Source of the DNA: Mycobacterium sp. E1214
Lineage (GTDB): Bacteria; Actinomycetota; Actinomycetes; Mycobacteriales; Mycobacteriaceae
Direction: 5' to 3'
NCBI RefSeq assembly: GCF_001666755.1
Contig: NZ_LZJC01000021.1
Coordinates: 62,001-126,000, forward strand
DNA length: 64,000 nucleotides
The position numbers and the translations under genes were made by a program. The notes under the pieces are model-generated. The model was not told the origin of the DNA, ran no database searches, and was given only the letters and a program-made list of their open reading frames with translations. Below, piece by piece: positions 54,051 through 60,590 of the stretch (the stretch's first letter is position 1; the number at the start of each line of letters is the position of its first letter).

Positions 54051-54256
54051 CGGCCGGAATTGCGGCACGTCGAGTCGACGGTGTCGTCCGTCCGGGATGC
54101 CTTGCAGCGCTCGCACATACCAGTAGGGCTGATGGGTGGCGTAGCAGCGCAACGCCGGTCGCGCTCGTCGCTCGCCTCAGTCGCCGCCTCGATCTGCGGG
54201 TCGGGATGTTCTCGCCATTCGATGGTCCGCTTGGCGATGAAGTGCAGTGCCCTCAT
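54029..54256 (-). CDS. Small hypothetical protein, weak candidate
   Basis: 75 aa. ATG 54256 is preceded by GGAGG with 5-bp spacing, an excellent ribosome site, and the N-terminus (RALHFIAKRTIEWREHPDPQIEAATEA) looks like a real soluble protein. The C-terminal half (from about residue 32) is Arg/Ser/Cys-rich and unlike protein, suggesting a frameshift or decayed gene. It overlaps the GGDEF-EAL gene end by 22 bp. Uncertain. Confidence 0.35.
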   Translation of the reverse strand: MRALHFIAKRTIEWREHPDPQIEAATEASDERDRRCAATPPISPTGMCERCKASRTDDTVDSTCRNSGRYRRGRC

Positions 54257-54295
54257 GGATTCCTCCGCCGTCGGTGTCGCCGCCACCCGCGTAGC

Positions 54296-54324
54296 TCGAT
54301 AGCGATCTTAAACTTAGCTAGACT
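54296..54324 (+). promoter_or_regulatory. Predicted promoter of the HxlR gene
   Basis: TCGATA (-35-like, 54296-54301), 17-bp spacer, TAGACT (-10, 54319-54324), then six bases to ATG 54331. No ribosome site before the ATG, so transcription likely starts at it. Confidence 0.45.
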
Positions 54325-54330
54325 ACCGCC

Positions 54331-54804
54331 ATGGATTTCGATCGTTCACAGTGGAGCGGCGAGAACTGCTCGGCCAAGCGCACGTTGGAGATCGTCGGCG
54401 AGAAGTGGACGTTTTTGGTGCTGCGCGAGGCGTATTACGGAGCGCGTCGCTTCGAGCAGTTTCACGCCGGCATCGGATGCGCCCGAAACCTTTTGACCGA
54501 CCGGCTCAATACGCTGGTTGAACACGGCCTGCTGCAGCGTTCGCCATACCAGGAGCCCGGTGCCCGTCAGCGCAACGAATACCGCCTGACCGAGGCGGGT
54601 ATCGATCTGTTCCCCGCGCTGGTCGCGCTGATGCAATGGGGCGACCGCTGGGTGGCCGACCCCGAGGGCCCTGCCGTGGAAATCACCCATCGAGACTGCG
54701 GCCAACTCGTCAAGGCCGATCTCCGTTGTTCGGCCAACCACACAGGACTGACCGCCCGCGACACCGTTCCCAGGCCGGGGCCGGGCGCGCGGCGTGCGGG
54801 TTGA
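54331..54804 (+). CDS. HxlR-family winged-helix regulator
   Basis: 157 aa. CSAKRTLEIVGEKWTFLVLREAYYGARRFEQFHAGIGCARNLL, LNTLVEHGLL and a QRNEYRLTEAG wing; then RDCGQ and LRCS cysteines in the C-terminal part. It resembles the 33071 regulator in length and in having a Cys-bearing tail. No enzyme gene is directly divergent, so the regulated target is unclear; the GGDEF-EAL gene or the small minus gene precedes it. Leaderless geometry at 54319. Confidence 0.9.
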   Translation: MDFDRSQWSGENCSAKRTLEIVGEKWTFLVLREAYYGARRFEQFHAGIGCARNLLTDRLNTLVEHGLLQRSPYQEPGARQRNEYRLTEAGIDLFPALVALMQWGDRWVADPEGPAVEITHRDCGQLVKADLRCSANHTGLTARDTVPRPGPGARRAG

Positions 54805-55166
54805 CGATCGGGGCGGCCAGCCGTCGCGATCGTCTGCAATGCCGCGGCGACAAATCGTGACTTGGCGGCGCCCCGGCCCGGGACGGCGTCGGATTCTCGA
54901 CCCGGCGATCTTCATCGTTGGACAACGCGGTCCTTGCGCACTGCCGACGCCGCGGACGCGACGAGGGTCGTCAAATTTCCGTGACCCGGACAGCGCTCGC
55001 GCATCACGTTCACCCACATCGATGCCGTCGTCGACGAACTGCGCGTCAACGAGGAGCGCCTCTCAGGGGCCAAAGATGAGCGTCGAGGTAACTGGCGAGA
55101 AAGTGCCCTCGCCGCCGGCCAGCTCGCGGGCCGGTCAGCTGTAAACCTGCAGCTGCAGTCGGGAAT
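54805..55166. other. 362 bp without a supported gene
   Basis: No convincing coding frame on either strand. The plus-strand segment near 55009-55140 reads FTHIDAVVDELRVNEERLSG and further, which looks protein-like for about 40 residues but has no start codon or ribosome site. It may be a fragment of a decayed gene. Confidence 0.3.
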
Positions 55167-55718
55167 TCATACCGTGGACGCCTCACCCGACGCCAGCCTC
55201 ACCGTCGCGCGCGCCTCTTCACGGCGCTGGGTTTCGAGACGCTCTTCGGCCTGTCCGGCCAGGCCGGGGGCAACGTAGCCCACGATGCGTCCGATCGAGA
55301 ATTGTGCGCCGCCCGCGCCCCAGCTCCCGTCCGGCACCTCGTGGACGAACACCCACACGCGGGCGGCGACGTGCCGCCATTTGCCGTTTTCCGCCGAGGC
55401 CACCGCGCGGGTGATGTCGGGGACGATCGACTCGCGAAACGTCATGTCGGCCTGGCCTTCCGGGACGCTGACGTGGAATTTGTAGAACGGTGCCGTCGTC
55501 GACTGACCGGCGACGTATGTGTCGGTACGGTGCACGAACAGCCATGCCACTTCCATGGCGCGTGCATGGCTGGCTTTCACCTCCGCCGGATCGTCCATCA
55601 GGTCCACGATGCGACGTAACTCGTGGCCGACCATCAGGTCGGTCACCTTGCGCACGAGCTCTTTTTCGGCGTCAGGCTCGAGAGTGTTTGCGGGGATGAA
55701 GGCGTCGATCATCGGCAT
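55167..55718 (-). CDS. Tautomerase-superfamily protein
   Basis: 183 aa from ATG 55718, with GAGAGGACC upstream. The N-terminus MPMIDAFIPA puts Pro at position 2, the catalytic Pro-1 of the 4-oxalocrotonate tautomerase superfamily. Two related halves follow (VRKVTDLMVGHEL... and FRESIVPDITRAVAS...), as in long fused tautomerases. It probably acts on an unsaturated acid. Its promoter carries a palindrome and a MarR gene lies upstream on the same strand. Confidence 0.8.
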   Translation of the reverse strand: MPMIDAFIPANTLEPDAEKELVRKVTDLMVGHELRRIVDLMDDPAEVKASHARAMEVAWLFVHRTDTYVAGQSTTAPFYKFHVSVPEGQADMTFRESIVPDITRAVASAENGKWRHVAARVWVFVHEVPDGSWGAGGAQFSIGRIVGYVAPGLAGQAEERLETQRREEARATVRLASGEASTV

Positions 55719-55760
55719 AGTTTGGTCCTCTCGCTCGGTAACCAGTGCGACGCTAACACC

Positions 55761-55783
55761 CTGAGTAGTTCTTTGCAACTCAG
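55761..55783. promoter_or_regulatory. Palindromic element before the tautomerase gene
   Basis: CTGAGT (55761-55766) mirrors ACTCAG (55778-55783), with AGTT and AACT just inside (total 23 bp). It lies 43 bp upstream of ATG 55718 and 178 bp from the MarR gene. A MarR dimer site is a fair guess. Confidence 0.4.
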
Positions 55784-55960
55784 ATGTAGGAGGTGCGCCG
55801 GCAGCCCTGTCGCGGTGACCGACATCGAACATGTCGAATTCACAACGTTTTCCGAAAAAGCGTCGCTGAGCGTCGGCCCTGCAACTTCCGCCTCGCCGTC
55901 GAGCTGCCGCGTCTTTCGCCGCATCCGAGTGGTTCGCCCGGCATCGGCATACCGCCGCGG

Positions 55961-56449
55961 CTAGCTGCGCTCGGCAATCCGGTCGGTGATGGCCTCGGCC
56001 GCTCTGCCGAGCTGCATCAGGTCCGCCTTGGTCAACGGTTCCACCACCAACTCGCGCACCTTGGCGACGTGCACGGGTGCCGCGTCGACGACCCTCTTCA
56101 TTCCCGCTTTGGTGAGCTCGACGACGCTCACTCTGGCGTCATCAGGACACACTCGCTTTTCTACCAGGTCGTTGCTTTCCAGGCGCCGAATCACGTGCGA
56201 CAACCGCGACAACGAAGAGTTGGCCCGCGAGGCGAGCTCCGACATCCGCAGTGTCCGTCGGTCGGCCTCGGAGAGATTGGCCAACACGAGGTACTCGAAT
56301 GTCGTCAATCCGGTGGTGCGCTGCAGATCGCTTTCCAAGGCCGCCGGGAGTTCCATGATGAGCGACAGGATCTGACGCCAAGCCCGCTGTTGATCGTCGT
56401 CGAGCCAAACCGGTTCGGGTTGAGGCGGCTTGCGCCGGGGCGGCGTCAC
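55961..56449 (-). CDS. MarR-family regulator
   Basis: 162 aa, GTG 56449. Winged-helix MarR: RQILSLIMELPAALESDL, LTTFEYLVLANLSEADRRTLRMSELA, NSSLSRLSHVIRRLESNDLVEKR, VSVVELTKAGM. Same strand as the tautomerase gene 242 bp downstream, so it is probably its regulator, with ligands like phenolics common for the family. No second target visible. Confidence 0.92.
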   Translation of the reverse strand: MTPPRRKPPQPEPVWLDDDQQRAWRQILSLIMELPAALESDLQRTTGLTTFEYLVLANLSEADRRTLRMSELASRANSSLSRLSHVIRRLESNDLVEKRVCPDDARVSVVELTKAGMKRVVDAAPVHVAKVRELVVEPLTKADLMQLGRAAEAITDRIAERS

Positions 56450-56667
56450 CGCAACACCCCGAGGGTTCTCGATCGCTCAACGGTCATCCGCGCCTCCTCC
56501 GATCTGGGGGACAGCCTAATCGTCCATCGACCGAACGGGGGACCGATTCCGACCGCCGCGCACGGCGTCCGCCACCCAGTAAGTTGACGTATTCGCCCCC
56601 TAGCCTGCCGCCGAGCCCTCCTCGGTGCGGCCGACGTCCATGGTCGGGAAAGTGTTGCGGCGCAACG

Positions 56668-57090
56668 TCACTGCACGCCCGTCAGCAGCGTCCAAGGCTG
56701 CATGCCAAGAACACCCGCAACGCGCCCCTGCATCTCGACGCCGGCGGGTAGCGGTCGCCACCATATCGTTATCTCGCCGATGTTGCCGTCCTCATCGAGC
56801 CGGAAGAAGTCCACACCGTCGACTACGGTGTCGTCGATCCGCAGCCGGAACCGGGCGGCGTGGTGCGTCGACCCACTGAGGATCTCCTCGTAGGCGAGAT
56901 CGGTCGCGACGGTGCTGAGGGCCCGAATAGCGTCCAGCACCGCCTTGCGGCCGGTCAGTGGTTCCGCGTTGAGAGGTCCGGACAGCACGACGTCTCCGGC
57001 AAGGAGGCCGGAAAGCGCGTCGCCGCCGCCGCCGTGCATGCAGTCGACGAACGCTTCCACGGTCTCACGGTGGGGGGCCACGGTGGTCAT
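56668..57090 (-). CDS. NTF2/SnoaL-like protein
   Basis: 140 aa, ATG 57090 with AAGGAG at 5-bp spacing. SnoaL-like fold: RETVEAFVDCMHGGGGDALS, LLAGDVVLSGPL, ARFRLRIDDTVVDGVDFFRL, EITIWWRPL. These cone-shaped proteins are often small isomerases, cyclases or hydrolases. It lies 115 bp downstream of the SDR on the same strand, so the two are probably co-expressed. No active residues can be assigned. Confidence 0.85.
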   Translation of the reverse strand: MTTVAPHRETVEAFVDCMHGGGGDALSGLLAGDVVLSGPLNAEPLTGRKAVLDAIRALSTVATDLAYEEILSGSTHHAARFRLRIDDTVVDGVDFFRLDEDGNIGEITIWWRPLPAGVEMQGRVAGVLGMQPWTLLTGVQ

Positions 57091-57205
57091 GATTACTCCT
57101 TGTCGTCTTCTTTCACTTGCCTCACCCGCGCCGACCTGTTTGGCGGTTCGGTCGGCGATTCGTCAAGTGAGCGGGTCCGACAGCCGGATGCGGGCGGCGC
57201 AGCGC

Positions 57206-57940
57206 TCAGACCGCCGTCGTTCCGCCGTCGACAACCAGCTCCATGCCGTTGACGTAGCTCGAGTCGTCCGAGGCGAGAAACAGCGCGGCAGAGGCGATTT
57301 CCTCGGGACGGCCCATCTTGCCGCGTGGGATCAGCGACTCGAACTGCGCCTTCGTCTCCTCGTCGAACAACTCCTCTTGTTTGGCAGTGGCGACCTGACC
57401 CGGGGTCAGCACATTGACCCGAATGTTTCTGTCCCGCAACTCCGATACCCACACGCGCGCATAGGCCGGCAGCACGGCCTTACTGGCGGAATACACACTC
57501 CAATTGGGATAGCCCCTCAGCGAGGCGTTCGACCCGGTCATGAAGATCGAGCCGCCGTCGTTGAACAACGGCAGCGCCTTCTGGACCGTGAACAGCGTGC
57601 CACGTGCGTTCAACCAAAAGGCGGCATGGAAATGCTCCTCGGTGATCTCACCAAGGGCACTCTGCTCGCCCGTCCCGGCACTCGCCCACAGCACATCGAT
57701 CGCGCCTTTTTCTTGCTTCACCGTGTCGAACAGACGGTCCAGGTCGTCGAGGTCGGCCGCATCACCCTGCACGCCGGTCACGTTGCGACCAATGCGTTCG
57801 ACCGCTTGGTCTAGCGCGTCCCTCCGGCGACCCGAGATGAACACGTGCGCGCCTTCGTCGACGAACAACTTGGCGCCGGCCAACGCCATACCGGTCGTCG
57901 CACCGGTGATCACCGCGACCTTGCCGTCGAGTTTTCCCAC
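57206..57940 (-). CDS. Short-chain dehydrogenase/reductase with altered cofactor motif
   Basis: 244 aa from GTG 57940, chosen because GGGAG is 5 bp upstream. SDR fold with VITGATTGMALAGA where the third Gly of the TGxxxGxG motif is Ala, VLWASAGTG where NNAG is usual, and VYSASKAVLPAYA with intact Tyr-x-x-x-Lys. FabG-like C-terminus (YVNGMELVVDGG). Cofactor use may therefore be changed. It is the first gene of a possible operon with the NTF2-like gene and is divergent from the TetR that shares its operator repeats. Confidence 0.9.
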   Translation of the reverse strand: MGKLDGKVAVITGATTGMALAGAKLFVDEGAHVFISGRRRDALDQAVERIGRNVTGVQGDAADLDDLDRLFDTVKQEKGAIDVLWASAGTGEQSALGEITEEHFHAAFWLNARGTLFTVQKALPLFNDGGSIFMTGSNASLRGYPNWSVYSASKAVLPAYARVWVSELRDRNIRVNVLTPGQVATAKQEELFDEETKAQFESLIPRGKMGRPEEIASAALFLASDDSSYVNGMELVVDGGTTAV

Positions 57941-57972
57941 GATCACTCCCGTTCCTGTTGCGCTACCACTTG

Positions 57973-57993
57973 AGTTATGTACACCAATCTGTG
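57973..57993. promoter_or_regulatory. TetR operator copy 1
   Basis: 21-bp unit AGTTATGTACACCAATCTGTG, 33 bp upstream of the SDR start. It contains GTACAC and GTGTGC (57979-57996) as imperfect inverted arms. The same unit recurs at 58027 in 17 of 21 positions, in direct orientation. Confidence 0.5.
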
Positions 57994-58026
57994 TGCTTAG
58001 CGTAGAGGGCTGTCACATCAATATCA

Positions 58027-58047
58027 AGTTATGCACACCGATCAGTA
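58027..58047. promoter_or_regulatory. TetR operator copy 2
   Basis: Direct repeat of the 57973 unit, starting exactly 54 bp later and ending 23 bp before the TetR ATG 58071. It lies where a -35 for the TetR gene would be, with a TACGCT -10 at 58059-58064 placed for leaderless transcription. Confidence 0.5.
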
Positions 58048-58070
58048 CCCAAATGGCCTACGCTGGGTCT

Positions 58071-58721
58071 ATGGCGGAATTGGAGAAGGGGCCTCAAGGC
58101 CTGCGGCGCGGCAGGGGAGCGCGAGAGCGCATCCTGAACGCTTCGCGGCAACTGTTTCGCGACCAAGGCATCAACGGCACCGGGCTCGACCAGCTGTGCG
58201 CCGTGGCGCAGGTGTCCAAACGCACGTTCTACCAACACTTCACGAGCAAGGACGAGCTGATCGCCGAACACTTACGCCGTTTCGATCCCGATCTGCTGCC
58301 CGAGGTGTTCGACCGCGCCGACCTCACACCCCGCGAACGACTCCTCGCCGCTTTCGACATCCACGGGCCCCTGTGTCCGTTCATCGCCGCGGCCGTCGAA
58401 ATCCACGACCCGGCCCACCCGGCACGGCTGCATGCCCGCGAGTACAAGAAGGCCTTCGCCGCGCGCCTCACCGACACCGCCCGCGAAGCCGGCGCCGCCG
58501 ACCCCGAGCAGCTTGGTGAACAACTGGCGCTGTTGCTGGATGGCGCCTCGGCACGCAATCGGGTCCTCAACGACGAGACCTTCGCCGCCGCCGCGGCCAT
58601 CGCGGCCGTCCTCGTCGACAACGCCACCTCGGGTGCCGCGGCCCAGGCCAATGGCGGCGAAAGCGCCTCGGCGGCAGGGCGATCCAGTGCCCGGCGCGGC
58701 GGAGAATCCGGCGCACGTTGA
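58071..58721 (+). CDS. TetR-family regulator
   Basis: 216 aa. HTH RERILNASRQLFRDQGINGTG, LDQLCAVAQVSKRTFYQHFTSKDEL, then CPFIAAAVEIHDPAHPARL and a C-terminal helix domain (DTAREAGAADPEQLGEQLALLL). ATG 58071. It is divergent from the SDR/NTF2-like pair, and two direct repeats lie between them, so I infer autoregulation and control of the SDR. Its stop overlaps a possible TTG start of the MocA-like gene, so the molybdenum genes may also be co-transcribed with it. Confidence 0.9.
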   Translation: MAELEKGPQGLRRGRGARERILNASRQLFRDQGINGTGLDQLCAVAQVSKRTFYQHFTSKDELIAEHLRRFDPDLLPEVFDRADLTPRERLLAAFDIHGPLCPFIAAAVEIHDPAHPARLHAREYKKAFAARLTDTAREAGAADPEQLGEQLALLLDGASARNRVLNDETFAAAAAIAAVLVDNATSGAAAQANGGESASAAGRSSARRGGESGAR

Positions 58722-59314
58722 CACCGAGGACGACCTGGCGGGCCCGCTCGAGATCGGCATCGCCGCGCTGCGTCGGGGTGCTGTTGGCGGCCGGTGCGGG
58801 CCGCCGCTACGGCAAGCCGAAGGTACTGGTGCCCGGCTGGCTGGATGCCGCCGTCGGGGCGTTACGCGACGGCGGTTGCACGCAGGTGGTGCTGGTCCTG
58901 GGCGCGGCTGAGGTGACGCCACCCCCGGGTGTTACCGCGGTCGTCGCCGAGCACTGGCAGCAAGGATTGAGTGCGTCGGTGCGTGCTGGCCTAGAGCAGG
59001 CCGAGCGCTCGGGCGGAGAGTACGCGGTCCTACATGTCATCGACACACCCGACGTCGGCGCGGCTGTAGTGGCGCGGGTGCTGAGCCGAGCGGTGCGGGC
59101 CCAAAGTGGGCTGGCACGAGCGTATTTCGATGCGCGTCCCGGGCATCCGGTAGTAGTCGCCCGCCAACACTGGCCCGCTCTGTTGGCTTCGTTGTCCGGG
59201 GACTCCGGCGCCGCCGCCTTTCTGCGGGGCCGTACCGATCTCGTCATGGTGCAGTGCGGTGATCTGGCCGACGGTCACGACATCGACGAACCGCATCCGC
59301 ACCACCCCGGGTAG
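58718..59314 (+). CDS. MocA-like molybdopterin cytidylyltransferase
   Basis: Up to 198 aa. The nucleotidyltransferase signature VLLAAGAGRRYGKPKVLV is at the start, then VVLVLGAAEV, SASVRAGLEQAE, VLHVIDTPDVG and ARAYFDARPGHPVVVARQHWPAL. It would make the molybdopterin cytosine dinucleotide used by XDH-type enzymes. The start is uncertain: TTG 58718 overlaps the TetR stop, but the first 20 residues look out of frame; GTG 58778 begins at the LAAG loop itself, leaving the first strand short. Part of the Mo-enzyme gene set. Confidence 0.8.
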   Translation: MTPRTTWRARSRSASPRCVGVLLAAGAGRRYGKPKVLVPGWLDAAVGALRDGGCTQVVLVLGAAEVTPPPGVTAVVAEHWQQGLSASVRAGLEQAERSGGEYAVLHVIDTPDVGAAVVARVLSRAVRAQSGLARAYFDARPGHPVVVARQHWPALLASLSGDSGAAAFLRGRTDLVMVQCGDLADGHDIDEPHPHHPG

Positions 59315-59404
59315 CCGGGAGGTGGCTGGCTTGCGCGCGGGTCGACGGGTGCTGTCCGCGCGGTCGCGTCCACAGACAGGCCAACTGCGCCTACCGTGGA
59401 ACGC

Positions 59405-60565
59405 GTGCAGGACGTGCTTGCGGAGCTGATGGCGATATGGCGGGCGGGCGGCACTGCGGGACTGGCCACCGTGGTACGGACCGAGCACTCGGCGCCCCGA
59501 CTGCCAGGGGCGTGTTTGTTGGTCGCGCCGGACGGCGCGGTCAGCGGGTCGCTGTCGGGTGGGTGCGTGGAAGGAGCCGTCTATCACTCGGCGGCGGCGG
59601 TGGCGCACGACGGGACCGCGCGACTGGAACGCTACGGAGCCGCGACCGGAGATCCGTTCGAAGTGGGATTGACCTGCGGCGGTGCCCTCGACATCTTCAT
59701 CGAGCCGATATCGCCGGCCACCTTTCCGCATCTGGACCAGCTGGCCGAGCGCCTCGCGACCGACCGCGCAGTCACCGTCGCGACCGTGATCGCTCACCCT
59801 GACCCCGCGAGGCTGGGCCGGCGGCTCGTCGTGACCTCCGATTCGATCATCGGAACGCTCGGTTCGCCGCGCGCGGATGCGGCGGCCATCGACGATGCTC
59901 GTGCGCTCCTGGCCGTGGACTGCACCGCGATCCGCGAATACGGGCCCGAGGGCCAACGCCCGGGGAGCGGCATGCAGGTTTTCCTGTCCAGCGCCGCGCC
60001 GCGGCCGCGCATGCTGATCTTCGGTTCGACCGACTTCGCCGCGGCGCTGGCGCAGCAGGGTCGTCTACTGGGTTACCGGGTGACGGTGTGCGATGCCCGC
60101 CCGGTGTTCGCCACGACGGCCCGGTTCCCCGACGCGCAAGAGGTAGTAATTGATTGGCCGCACCGCTACCTGGCAGAACAGGTGGCGCGCGGGGCCATCG
60201 ACGCGCGCACCGTGATCTGCGTCCTCACTCACGACGCCGAGTTCGATGTTCCGGTGCTGCAGATCGCGCTGCGCCTCGACGCGGTGGGATATGTGGGGGC
60301 AATGGGATCGCGCCCAACGCATCACGAACGGATGGTCCGGCTGCGAGCGGCAGGACTGACCGACGGTGAGCTGGCCGGTTTGTCCAGCCCGCTGGGACTC
60401 GACATCGGCGCCCGGACCCCGCAGGAGACCGCGGTGTCAATTGCCGCCGACATCATCGGCCGCCGCTACGGCGGAGGCGGCAGGCCGCTGACCGGTTTGG
60501 CCGGGCGAATTCACCATGACCACCCGGTCGGCGATCATCCCGAAACCAGCGGGACGCGGCCCTGA
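59405..60565 (+). CDS. xdhC: XdhC-family maturation protein
   Basis: 386 aa from GTG 59405; GTG 59396 is in frame, but TACCGT at 59392-59397 is placed as a leaderless -10 for the later one. N-terminal XdhC_CoxI: LATVVRTEHSAPR, SGSLSGGCVEG (Cys), LTCGGALDIFIEP. C-terminal Rossmann: RPRMLIFGSTDFAAALAQ, YVGAMGSRPTHHERM, GLDIGARTPQETAVSIAA. XdhC inserts the sulfurated Mo cofactor into XDH-type enzymes and protects it. It follows the MocA-like gene by 90 bp and is convergent with the large subunit gene. Confidence 0.92.
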   Translation: MQDVLAELMAIWRAGGTAGLATVVRTEHSAPRLPGACLLVAPDGAVSGSLSGGCVEGAVYHSAAAVAHDGTARLERYGAATGDPFEVGLTCGGALDIFIEPISPATFPHLDQLAERLATDRAVTVATVIAHPDPARLGRRLVVTSDSIIGTLGSPRADAAAIDDARALLAVDCTAIREYGPEGQRPGSGMQVFLSSAAPRPRMLIFGSTDFAAALAQQGRLLGYRVTVCDARPVFATTARFPDAQEVVIDWPHRYLAEQVARGAIDARTVICVLTHDAEFDVPVLQIALRLDAVGYVGAMGSRPTHHERMVRLRAAGLTDGELAGLSSPLGLDIGARTPQETAVSIAADIIGRRYGGGGRPLTGLAGRIHHDHPVGDHPETSGTRP

Positions 60566-60590
60566 CCCGGGTGCCTGCCGCGCCGCTTCG

